A DNA stretch of 64,000 nt from Chloroflexota bacterium. GTDB taxonomy: Bacteria; Chloroflexota; UBA6077; JACCZL01. The notes under the pieces are model-generated. The model had not been told where the DNA came from. It ran no database searches and saw nothing but the letters and a program-made list of their open reading frames with translations. The stretch lies in assembly GCA_020850535.1 (NCBI GenBank), contig JADZEM010000015.1, positions 17,681 to 81,680 on the forward strand. Direction: 5' to 3'. Shown here in pieces: positions 42,362 to 50,138 of the stretch. The translations under genes and the position numbers were made by a program. Every line of letters begins with the position of its first letter. Position 1 is the first letter of the stretch.

Positions 42362-43027
42362 CTACTGAACGGGCCGCCGTCGCGAGAGCAGGTACACGCC
42401 AGCGCCGACGAGGCCGACGCCACCCGAGATCAGCAGCCACAGGCCAGCGGCCGGATCGGCGGCCTCACCCGTGCGCGGGAGCGCGACCGGCGACGGCGAC
42501 GCGACAGGGCGCGGCGCCTGGGCCGGGGCCGTTACCGGAGATGCGGCCGGCTTCGCGGCGGGGGCCGGCGCGGCGCCGGCCGCTGCCGGCGACGCCTGGG
42601 CGGCCGGGGCGGCTGCCGCCGATGCCACGAGGTTCCCGCACGAGACGTACGCCGAGATCTCCTGCGGCGACTTGTGCACGTTGATGGCGTGCGGCGCGCG
42701 CAGAATGTCGGCGATCGACGCGGCGACCGTCGTCTCTGACTTGCCGTTCGTCACCGAGGTCAGCGGGAACACCACTGCGCCGACGGTCGGGCAGGAGCCA
42801 GCATGGATGTGAGCCGGGTGGGGACCAGGCGCATTCGACAGCGTCAGCACCACCTTGGTGCCAGCGCCATCGGGAGTCAGCACTGCCGTGCCAGCCACGC
42901 CAGAGTTGTTCTGGGCGGTCAGGTTGATAGTCACGCTCTGCTGGGCCTGTGTCGCGCCCGGCAACAGCGCCAGCGTGGTCAAAGCCACCGCGAAGGCCCC
43001 CGCAAGCGAGGCCCATACGGCTCTCAT
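42362..43027 (-). CDS. Exported CHRD-like protein with LPxTG anchor
   Basis: GGAGG precedes the ATG. The 221 residues have a signal peptide (to TQAQQ) and a ~120-residue beta domain (SVTINLTAQNNSGVAGTAVL, GPHPAHIHAGSC, INVHKSPQE). HxHxG and paired Cys resemble CHRD or SOD-like metal-site folds. An Ala/Pro stalk leads to LPRTG, a hydrophobic helix (GLWLLISGGVGLVGAGVYLL) and SRRRP. The sorting signal matches that of the SodC in this window. The ligand and activity are unknown. Confidence 0.75.
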   Translation of the reverse strand: MRAVWASLAGAFAVALTTLALLPGATQAQQSVTINLTAQNNSGVAGTAVLTPDGAGTKVVLTLSNAPGPHPAHIHAGSCPTVGAVVFPLTSVTNGKSETTVAASIADILRAPHAINVHKSPQEISAYVSCGNLVASAAAAPAAQASPAAAGAAPAPAAKPAASPVTAPAQAPRPVASPSPVALPRTGEAADPAAGLWLLISGGVGLVGAGVYLLSRRRPVQ

Positions 43028-43204
43028 ACTGCCACCTCCGAAAAATCAACATCGATTGGAGTACGGGCGTGCGGCCAGCCCTTGGCCGATGATAGCGTCA
43101 GCCCCAGAGGCTGTCTACCAGATAGGTCGCTCGCAGCGCCCATTCTGGGCAGTTTGCGCAGAGTCAGTCAGAACCGTGGCCGGCGCGGCCATCACCGCCT
43201 CGCG

Positions 43205-44260
43205 TTACCCGCGCGGGAGGATGCGGCGCGGGTTGTCGACGAGCATCGTGTCGAGGGCGACCTGTGGCACGCCAGCAGCCAGCAGGCGCGGCGCCATATG
43301 GCGGAGGATGTATCCGTAGCCGGGGCCGCCGTAGGCCGTGAGCGCATCTCGATAGCAGATATCCTGCGCCAGCACCAGCGACGACGCCAGGCCTTCCGCC
43401 ACGAGGCGGGTCAGCAGCTTGACGCGGTCCGGGTCGCTGGGCATCGAGAAGTTGCGGCTTTCGTAGTGCTTGGTATTGCCCCAGGTGTCCAGTGAGAGCT
43501 GATAGCCGCGCTTCGCCAGCACGTGGAAATCCTCCGGCCGCTGCCCGAGGCGTGCCTCCAGGTGGCTGATGACGACTCGCGCCGGGTCTGCGCCCTCTCG
43601 CTCCAGGATGTCGAGCCATCTGCCCATCGCATCCGCGTTGAGATGCTGCGGGGCCGGGTGAACGACCATCGGTGCGCCGGTCAGGGCCTGAGCGCGCGCC
43701 GCCGCGCGAAGCACCAGGATCTCGGTCTCGTAGAGCGGCTCGGACGTGCCGATCTCGCCGATGACGCCCGCGCGGATCGTCGTGCCGTCGAGCCCGACAT
43801 CGAGATCGCGAACCAGCTCGTCTGTCACAGCTTCGACCGAACGCCCGGCGAGGCTGGCCGGGTGCGACGACCCGACGTAGTAGCCCGTCCCGGCAACGAT
43901 GTTCAGGCCGGTCCGCTCGGCAATCGCCCTGAGGCCGTGTACGTCGCGCGACAGCCCGATGCTCGACACCTCGACGATGGTGGAGCCTCCGGCCGCGCGA
44001 AACCTTGCAGCCTCAGCAGCCGCCAGCGACGGATCCCGCTGCGAGAGGTTGTGCCGGCTCGCCATCGGATGCTCGCGGACCCACCAGAGCGTGTCGAGTG
44101 CCAGCGGCGCTTCGACCAGTGGCGCATCGGCCGGATCTGGCGGCTGATGGAGATAGGTCTCCAGGTCGAAGAGCAGATGCTCGTGCATCAGCGTTCGCCC
44201 CAGCGCGTCGGCTGAGATCGGCCCGAGGACGGTCATGACGGCGCCAGCCTCTGCTGTCAC
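43205..44260 (-). CDS. Phosphotriesterase-family metal hydrolase
   Basis: The 351-residue protein belongs to the PTE/PHP group of the amidohydrolase superfamily. It has the metal motif GRTLMHEHLLFD and EVSSIGLSRDV. The bridging acid position lies in AGVIGEIGTSEPLYETE (Glu as in PHP rather than carboxylated Lys). Further metal ligands are in VHPAPQH and VISHLEARL, and the Asp is in VLAQDICYRDAL. Such proteins hydrolyse lactones or esters as well as phosphotriesters. GGAGGA lies 5 nt before the GTG. It is a single gene. Confidence 0.87.
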   Translation of the reverse strand: MTAEAGAVMTVLGPISADALGRTLMHEHLLFDLETYLHQPPDPADAPLVEAPLALDTLWWVREHPMASRHNLSQRDPSLAAAEAARFRAAGGSTIVEVSSIGLSRDVHGLRAIAERTGLNIVAGTGYYVGSSHPASLAGRSVEAVTDELVRDLDVGLDGTTIRAGVIGEIGTSEPLYETEILVLRAAARAQALTGAPMVVHPAPQHLNADAMGRWLDILEREGADPARVVISHLEARLGQRPEDFHVLAKRGYQLSLDTWGNTKHYESRNFSMPSDPDRVKLLTRLVAEGLASSLVLAQDICYRDALTAYGGPGYGYILRHMAPRLLAAGVPQVALDTMLVDNPRRILPRG

Positions 44261-44407
44261 CTGCTTCCTCCAAGTCTGAGACAGTTGGCGGTCGACGGTC
44301 AGGGGTGAGCGACCACCTCGACCTTGCCCATACGTCGGTGTTCACAACAGGGTACGCTGCCGAACCATAGCCTGCCGTCGCGCACTACTGCGACAGCGCT
44401 GCGCTGA

Positions 44408-44413
44408 TATACT
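44408..44413 (+). promoter_or_regulatory. -10 box TATACT for the Rpn-like gene
   Basis: TATACT lies 48 nt before GTG 44461 (AGGAG 5 nt upstream) and 8 nt before an alternative TTG 44422. Confidence 0.4.
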
Positions 44414-44460
44414 CCGTCACGTTGGCAGGCCAATCTATCAAGGTATCGTCAGGAGTGCTG

Positions 44461-45429
44461 GTGCAGCAGCAGCGCGGTCCCCGCCCGTTTGACATTACCA
44501 CCCGCCTGCTGATCGACACCGATCCGGAAGGTTGGCTGCGGTGGGCCGGCTACGAGGTGGACGGTGTGCCGCGACCGATAGACTCGGAGGTGTCCACCGT
44601 TCTGGCCGAGGTCGACAAGGTGCTGTACGTGGATAGCCCACACCCGTGGCTGGCGCACTTCGAGCTGCAGTCCGGCTACGACCGCACACTGCCAATTCGC
44701 CTCCTCCAGTATTACGGGCTGCTGCTTCGCCGCCACGAGCTGCCAATCGAATCGACCATCGTGCTGCTTCGGCCGCAGGCAGATGGGCCTGACCTGGACG
44801 GTCGCTTCCGCCACCACGGTCCGCGTGGCAACCTCTTGGTAACGTTTGCCTACAACGTCATTCGCGTCTGGGAGCGGCCCGTAGCCGAGTTCCTTGATAG
44901 CAGCCTCGGATTGCTCCCCCTGGCGCCGCTCGCACGCGTCCGGCCTGCGGAGCTACCGGAGGTCATCGCGCACATTGACGAGCGGCTTCAGCGAGATGCG
45001 GCCGGCGAGCTGCGCGGCGATCTGTGGGCCAGCATCCGCATCCTGATGGGGTTGCGGTATGATCGAGATCAGGTGAATCATCTGCTCCGAAGGGTTCGGG
45101 AGATGCGCGAGTCAGTCACATACCAGGAGATTCTCGAAGAGGGCCGCGAAGAAGGCATGCGGCGTGGGCTGGCGGCAGGCCAGCTCAGAGGCCAACTTGA
45201 AGGGCGGATTGAAGGGCGGATTGAAGGCCGGCTCGAAGGCCGGCTCGAAGGCCGGCTCGAAGGCGAACGGCGCGTGCTGCTCAGGTTTGGCACGGCGCGA
45301 TGGGGTGAGCCGACTGCTGACGTGCGCGCGCAGATCGAGGCCCTGAGTGATCCCGCCGACCTCGAACGTCTGGTGGATCGCTTGCTTTCCGCAGTCTCGT
45401 GGGAGGATCTGCTCGACCGTCCCGCATGA
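44461..45429 (+). CDS. Rpn/YhgA-like putative PD-(D/E)XK nuclease with DUF4351-type tail
   Basis: The 322-residue protein starts QQQRGPRPFDITTRLLIDTD, then DKVLYVDSPHPWLAHFELQSGYD, a PD-(D/E)XK-like core (D...ExQ) seen in transposase-like Rpn proteins common in Chloroflexota and cyanobacteria. A charged helix with six G-[RQ]-[IL]-E units follows. The C-terminal segment VLLRFGTARWGEP ... DLERLVDRLLSAVSWEDLL matches DUF4351. Known relatives promote recombination by DNA cleavage. It stands alone between convergent and divergent neighbours. Confidence 0.75.
   Translation: MQQQRGPRPFDITTRLLIDTDPEGWLRWAGYEVDGVPRPIDSEVSTVLAEVDKVLYVDSPHPWLAHFELQSGYDRTLPIRLLQYYGLLLRRHELPIESTIVLLRPQADGPDLDGRFRHHGPRGNLLVTFAYNVIRVWERPVAEFLDSSLGLLPLAPLARVRPAELPEVIAHIDERLQRDAAGELRGDLWASIRILMGLRYDRDQVNHLLRRVREMRESVTYQEILEEGREEGMRRGLAAGQLRGQLEGRIEGRIEGRLEGRLEGRLEGERRVLLRFGTARWGEPTADVRAQIEALSDPADLERLVDRLLSAVSWEDLLDRPA
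45199..45270. repeat. Six in-frame 12-bp repeats in the Rpn-like gene
   Basis: Two GAAGGGCGGATT, three GAAGGCCGGCTC and one diverged unit encode the GRIEG/GRLEG helix. The unit number could vary between strains without breaking the frame. Confidence 0.85.
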
Positions 45430-45471
45430 GCACCGAGCCACGGCCGTGCGTGCGTAGCTGAGAACATGGGA

Positions 45472-45504
45472 CGAGGGGCCGACAGCAGAACTGTCGGCCC
45501 CTCG
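45472..45504. terminator. Hairpin between convergent genes
   Basis: The stem CGAGGGGCCGACAG / CTGTCGGCCCCTCG (14 bp, loop CAGAA) sits midway between the Rpn-like stop and the binding-protein stop and could serve both strands. Confidence 0.6.
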
Positions 45505-45527
45505 CGGTGATGCTGGCGCGGTGGGTG

Positions 45528-47063
45528 CTAGACGTTCGCGCCGCGCGCCTTGAAGATCTCGGTCATCGCGTCGTGTGCGGTCTTCACGGCAGCCTCGACG
45601 GCCGTGCCCTTGACGACGATATCCTGGACCATGTCCGGGATCACGTTGCGTGTCCGGGTCTCGCCGAGCGCCGCCATCAGCTTCGGCTCAGGCGACGACG
45701 GGTACCAGAGGCCGCGACCGCCAGCCAGCAGATCCGGGTAGAACTTGAAGATCTCGCGGGACTTCCAGTACTCGTGCTGCGAGCCGTTCTTGTAGATCGG
45801 GTACCAGCGACCGCCGACCGCTTCGTACACCGTCTGCAGGCGCTTCGGGTCCATCAGGTTGAAGATGAGATCCTTCGCGCCATCGGCGTTCTTGCTCGTC
45901 TTGAACACCGACCACGACCACGCGCCCGACGACGAGTAGCTGCCGCCCTTGCCCGCCGGGAAGGCGGCCATGGTCGAGTCCTTCAGCAACTGCTGGTCGT
46001 TGGTCTGCATCCAGGCGTAGATCGACGGCGGGTTGCGGACGAACGCCACCTGCTTGGCCTGGTACGCCGAGTTGTTGCCCGTGTCGTCCCAGGTGGTTGA
46101 CGCGGGCGGGATCAGCTTGTCATCCCACCAGCCCTTGAGCCGCTTCATGGCATCGATGGTGCCCTGGGAGTTCAAGTTCGGCTTGCCGTCCTTGGTCACC
46201 AGCGAGCCGCCATCGTTCCAGATCAGCTGGACGGCCTCGCCCTCGCCATCCGGGGTGCGCCCGAGGCAGATGCCGAGCGCGTACACCGATGGCGGCGTGT
46301 TGATCTTCTTGGAGACCTCCGTCAACTCGTCGAGCGTCTTGGGGGGCTCGCGCTTGCCGGTCGCCTTCTCCACGAGGTCGAGGCGCGTGAACAGCGGCGA
46401 GGTATCGGCCTCGAACGGGATCGCGAAGATCGCGTTGCCGATGTTGTAGTAGTCCTTGACGTAGTCGTAGAAGCCGCCCTCAACGTCCGCCACGCCCTTC
46501 CAGAGATCCGCAACGTCCACGAACAGGTCGCGCGAGGCGAAGTTCAGGACGTCAGTCGGGCTGGTCAGCATCGTGATGTCGGGAGTGGCCTTCGCCTCGA
46601 TGGCGGCAGCCAGCTTCTGCGGGAACTGGGCATTCTCGATCACGACATACTCGATGTCGGTCTTGTTCGCCGCGCCCCACTCCTTCATCTGGTCGCCGAG
46701 GAGCTTGTCACCCTCGGGCGTGAAGCTCTGCCAGCCCCAGATCGTCAGCTTCGAGCCGTTCGAAGTGAACTTCGGCGCAGCGGCAGCAGCCGGCTTGGCG
46801 GCCGGCGAGCCAGCCGGAGCCGGCGACGCGCCAGCAGCCGGCGAGGCAGCCGCGGCCGGCGAGGCTCCTGGCGCAGCAGCCGCTGGCGACGCTGCCGGAG
46901 CAGCGGGCTTGGTCTCGGCCGGCTTCGTCTCAGCCGGCTTGGCCGGCGCGCTCGTCGGCGCGGCGGCGGGTGCGCCGCTGCAGGCGACGGCCAGCACGCC
47001 AGCGCCGGCCGTCAGCAACCGGAGAAACTCGCGCCGCGCGAGGAATCGTCCCTGAGATGCCAC
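45528..47063 (-). CDS. Sugar ABC transporter substrate-binding lipoprotein
   Basis: The 511-residue protein begins with a Tat-like RR (FLARREFLRLLT) and a lipobox LAVACSG, so it is likely an exported lipoprotein. An ~65-residue Ala/Pro/Lys linker with PAETKPAET repeats follows. The family 1 solute-binding fold then has LTIWGWQSFTPEGDKLLGDQ, AAAIEAKATPDITMLTSPTD and PNLNSQGTIDAMKRLKGWWD. GGGAGG precedes the GTG. It is followed by two permease genes on the same strand. The ligand is probably a sugar or polyol. Confidence 0.9.
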   Translation of the reverse strand: MASQGRFLARREFLRLLTAGAGVLAVACSGAPAAAPTSAPAKPAETKPAETKPAAPAASPAAAAPGASPAAAASPAAGASPAPAGSPAAKPAAAAAPKFTSNGSKLTIWGWQSFTPEGDKLLGDQMKEWGAANKTDIEYVVIENAQFPQKLAAAIEAKATPDITMLTSPTDVLNFASRDLFVDVADLWKGVADVEGGFYDYVKDYYNIGNAIFAIPFEADTSPLFTRLDLVEKATGKREPPKTLDELTEVSKKINTPPSVYALGICLGRTPDGEGEAVQLIWNDGGSLVTKDGKPNLNSQGTIDAMKRLKGWWDDKLIPPASTTWDDTGNNSAYQAKQVAFVRNPPSIYAWMQTNDQQLLKDSTMAAFPAGKGGSYSSSGAWSWSVFKTSKNADGAKDLIFNLMDPKRLQTVYEAVGGRWYPIYKNGSQHEYWKSREIFKFYPDLLAGGRGLWYPSSPEPKLMAALGETRTRNVIPDMVQDIVVKGTAVEAAVKTAHDAMTEIFKARGANV

Positions 47064-47103
47064 GAGGTATCCTCCCTTGGATCCGCTTGGTGATTCGCTC
47101 GGA

Positions 47104-47952
47104 TTAGCCCTTGACGCTCCCAGCAGACAGGCCCGACACGACCCACTTCTGGGAGATGATGTAGACCAGGACCGGCGGCAGGGCGCCCAGCAGCGATGCC
47201 GCCATCATTGGCCCCCACGGGAACGTGTCGCCCCGCACCAGGCCGATCAGGCCGAGCGTCAGCGTCTTCTGCGAATCGCTCCCGATGAAGACGAGCGCGT
47301 ACAGAAACTCGTTCCATGACAGCGTGAACGAGAAGAGTGCGACCACGGCCAGCGCCGGCAACGCCAGCGGCAGCATGATCAGGACCAGCGACTGGATCCG
47401 CGAGCAGCCGTCCACGAGCGCCGCATCTTCCAGCTCGAACGGCACGTTGCGGAAGTAGCCGATCATCATCCAGGTCGCGAAGGGGATGGTGAACGTCAGG
47501 TAGGTCACCATCAGGCCGAGGATGTTGTCCATCAACCCGAGCGAGTAGATCACCTGGAACATCGGGATGAACAACAGCGAGACCGGCACGAGATAGGTGA
47601 CCACCACGGATCGCGCGACCCACTCGCGGCCCTTGAAGTGCAGCCGGGTGATCGCGTAGGCCGCCAGCGTGCCGACGACAATCGAGGCAAGGGTGGTCGC
47701 CAGGGTGACGAGCGCGCTGTTCCTGACGTAGAGCAGGAACGGCGTCTTGCTCAGCACGAAGCTGTAGTGATCCATCGTGACCTCGCTCGGGAAGAGCGCC
47801 GGCTCACGGTAGATCAGCAGGTTCGGCTTGATCGACGTGACGACGATCCAGTAGAGCGGCGTCAGCGTCCAGATGCCGAATACCAGTAGACCGAGTCCGA
47901 TGAACACGGACTTCGTGGTACGGGCCTGTCGGCGCGTCATCGCGATTGCCAT
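47104..47952 (-). CDS. Carbohydrate ABC transporter permease (MalG type)
   Basis: The 282-residue protein has six TM helices and the EAA loop EDAALVDGCSRIQSLVLIMLPLALP that docks the ATPase. The C-terminal KWVVSGLSAGSVKG is typical of MalG-type permeases. It lies between the binding-protein gene and the MalF-type gene. Confidence 0.92.
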   Translation of the reverse strand: MAIAMTRRQARTTKSVFIGLGLLVFGIWTLTPLYWIVVTSIKPNLLIYREPALFPSEVTMDHYSFVLSKTPFLLYVRNSALVTLATTLASIVVGTLAAYAITRLHFKGREWVARSVVVTYLVPVSLLFIPMFQVIYSLGLMDNILGLMVTYLTFTIPFATWMMIGYFRNVPFELEDAALVDGCSRIQSLVLIMLPLALPALAVVALFSFTLSWNEFLYALVFIGSDSQKTLTLGLIGLVRGDTFPWGPMMAASLLGALPPVLVYIISQKWVVSGLSAGSVKG

Positions 47953-48050
47953 ACGGTCCTCGTCACCAAGTCAAGTGAGGTCGAGAGGCGCGTGCGCCTC
48001 GACGTTGTTGCTCGCAGAGAGCATGCGCTCGCAGCAGTTGCGCCACGGGC

Positions 48051-49034
48051 CTACTTCTCTTCTTCAGCCAGCATCCGCTTGGTGAGGAAGTAGATCATCA
48101 CCAGGAATACCGGGAAGAAGAAGAGGGAGATCGTCGCGCCCATCCCGAGCCGCTGCGCACCGGCCACGCCGATCTGGTACGCCAGCAGCGGGAAGATCAT
48201 CGTGGCGTTGGCCGGGCCGCCGCCCGTCAGCACGTAGACGAAGTTGATGCTGTTCGCCGTCCAGATCGTCGAGAGCATGAACGTGATGATCAGCACGTTC
48301 ATCACGCCCGGCAGCGTGATCATCCAGAAGCGCTGGAAGACATCTGCACCGTCGATCTCGGCCGCCTCGTACTGTTCGGACGGGATCGCCTGGAGCCCGG
48401 CCAGCAGCATCATCGACCAGAACGGCGTGCTGGCCCAGACCACGGCGACGGTCACCGACCAGAGCGCCATGTTGTAGTTGCCCAGCCACTGAATCAGGTC
48501 CGAGGTCAGGCCGAGCCGCAGCGCCAGCATGTTGAGCAGGCCAACCTGGGTGCCATCGTACATCCACTTCCAGGTCAGGCCAGCGATCAGCGTCGGGACG
48601 GCCCAGGGAATGAAGAAGATGCCCCGCACCAGCATCCGGTACGGGAAGTTCTCGTTGAGCAGGAGCGCCATCCCGAAGCCCAGGAACAGCTTCATGCCCT
48701 GGGCGGCCGTCACGAAGAGGATCGAGACGACGACGGACTGGCGGAAGACGCCGCCGACGTCGCGCCCGAACAGCAGCTCCTGGTAGTTCGCAAGCCCTAC
48801 CCACGTGGCAGGCGAGCCAACCAGCTTGGCCTGGAAACTGAGCAAGATCGCCGAGAAGAACGGGTAGGCGATCAAGCCGATGATGACGATCATGCACGGC
48901 GCGAGGAAAATCCAGGCCGTCAGCCAGTCACGCCCCAGCGCGCGCCGGAGCGCAATGGTGGTGGAGCTGCTCGCAGGCTGACCGGGCGCCGCGAGCGGTG
49001 AACCGGTCGAGAACGTCTGTGAACCCTGGGTCAT
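48051..49034 (-). CDS. Carbohydrate ABC transporter permease (MalF type)
   Basis: ATG 49034 has GGGAG 5 nt upstream. The 327-residue protein has a ~35-residue cytosolic N-terminus, then six TM helices. The EAA loop is YEAAEIDGADVFQRFWMITLPGVMN and the ending is FLTKRMLAEEEK. It is first in the importer operon (permease, permease, binding protein). No ATP-binding gene is present, so a shared MsmK/UgpC-like ATPase elsewhere is likely. Confidence 0.92.
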   Translation of the reverse strand: MTQGSQTFSTGSPLAAPGQPASSSTTIALRRALGRDWLTAWIFLAPCMIVIIGLIAYPFFSAILLSFQAKLVGSPATWVGLANYQELLFGRDVGGVFRQSVVVSILFVTAAQGMKLFLGFGMALLLNENFPYRMLVRGIFFIPWAVPTLIAGLTWKWMYDGTQVGLLNMLALRLGLTSDLIQWLGNYNMALWSVTVAVVWASTPFWSMMLLAGLQAIPSEQYEAAEIDGADVFQRFWMITLPGVMNVLIITFMLSTIWTANSINFVYVLTGGGPANATMIFPLLAYQIGVAGAQRLGMGATISLFFFPVFLVMIYFLTKRMLAEEEK

Positions 49035-49080
49035 CCGTGCTCCCGTGGTCCGCCAGTCAGGGCGGCCTACACGGGAGGCG

Positions 49081-49086
49081 AGTATA
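49081..49086 (-). promoter_or_regulatory. -10 box TATACT of the sugar importer operon
   Basis: On the minus strand TATACT is 46 nt before the MalF-type ATG and leaves a short leader with a GGGAG ribosome binding site. It lies 44 nt from the transposon-like element. Confidence 0.45.
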
Positions 49087-49129
49087 CCAGAGGCATGAGC
49101 GCTCCTTGGTCCGCGACGACCTCCGCGGC

Positions 49130-49346
49130 CAGGGCAATCGCATGTTGATGTCGTCGTGCCGCCGCGTCGGGGCTTGAAAGCCCCGCCTACCATCCTGCAG
49201 TCGCTGCGCGACGCCCCGGTCTCACCGGCCGACGCTGTTCCCGGCGTCCGTCGCGCAGCGACGGCGTGACTGTAGGCGGGGACTTCAGTCCCCGACCGCC
49301 CGTTCCATGATGCTTCGGGGACACCAATGAACATGCAATCGCCCTG
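49130..49346. mobile_element. Short non-autonomous inverted-repeat element (copy 2)
   Basis: The 217-bp element has the same ends as copy 1 (CAGGGCAATCGCATG ... CATGCAATCGCCCTG). It is flanked by a perfect 10-bp direct repeat CCTCCGCGGC at 49120-49129 and 49347-49356. Inside are GGGGCTTGAAAGCCCC, an inverted CAGTCGCTGCGCGACG / CGTCGCGCAGCGACGG pair and GGGGACTTCAGTCCCC. No protein is encoded. The rest of 49035-49550 shows nothing clear. Confidence 0.8.
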
Positions 49347-49550
49347 CCTCCGCGGCTCATTTGACGATGCGTGGCGACGCTGGAACGGACGCAGGCCGGC
49401 CCGGCCGACGCGTCACGAAGACGCATCCGTACGGGTGCGTCCCCGGCGACAGCTCCAGTGTTACAAGTCTCTCATCTGCGACAATGCCCCATTCAGGCGG
49501 TCCCGTTCCTCGACGGACCGGCGTTACATCGTCAGGTAGGTGATCGGACG

Positions 49551-49775
49551 ATGGACGAGATGTTCGAAGAAGTGCTCGCGATCTGCCTCGATCGTCTTGC
49601 GGATGGCGATACGGTCGAAGATTGCATCGCGGACTTTCCGGAGTGCCCGGAGCTGCAGCCGCTCCTGGCGCTGGCGGCCGCGCTGACGGAATCGGCTGAA
49701 CAGAGCGCCAGTCAGCAGAGCGGCCCCACCTGGCTCGTCCAGCGTGAGCCGATCCAACTGCGGCCCACCGGCTGA
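49551..49775 (+). CDS. Small acidic protein of sigma-associated type
   Basis: The 74 residues (MDEMFEEVLAICLDRLADGD, then TVEDCIADFPECPELQPLLA) match the leading helical segment seen in many Chloroflexota proteins next to ECF sigma factors, where a CLDRL..G.S.E.CL..YP pattern occurs. Here it ends soon after, without a sigma factor or membrane domain. AGGTAGGTGA precedes the ATG. It may be a remnant or a stand-alone regulator. Confidence 0.5.
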   Translation: MDEMFEEVLAICLDRLADGDTVEDCIADFPECPELQPLLALAAALTESAEQSASQQSGPTWLVQREPIQLRPTG

Positions 49776-49914
49776 CGCACCGCCCCGGCCGGGCAGCGGT
49801 CCATTCGTACCGCGGCCTGCCCCAATCCGACCACCGGCAGGCTCGCCACGTCACCTCGGCGACCGTCGCGCCGTTGCATCAGAGGGAGCGGTCTTCCCGC
49901 CCCAGGGAGCACTG

Positions 49915-50127
49915 ATGGAACGGACGACGCCGGTCCCCTCGCCGGCTCTGGTCAACGTCCACACACGCACCTTGCTCTGCCCGCGCTGCGAGCGCGAGCA
50001 GCCTATGCGTGACTACGCCATGCTTGGCATGAGCCCGTTCTTCGCGTCGCAACTGGTGCCGGTCTACCGCTGCGGAGCCTGCAGCCACCTGTTCGCGTTG
50101 AAGCCGGGCGTGCTGGGCGAGGCCTGA
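49915..50127 (+). CDS. Small zinc-ribbon protein
   Basis: AGGGAG lies 5 nt before ATG 49915. The 70-residue protein has CPRC and CGAC pairs about 32 residues apart (LLCPRCEREQ ... VYRCGACSHLF). It is followed 11 nt later by the GT-C-like gene. Function is unknown. Confidence 0.55.
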   Translation: MERTTPVPSPALVNVHTRTLLCPRCEREQPMRDYAMLGMSPFFASQLVPVYRCGACSHLFALKPGVLGEA

Positions 50128-50138
50128 GGGCGACCACC

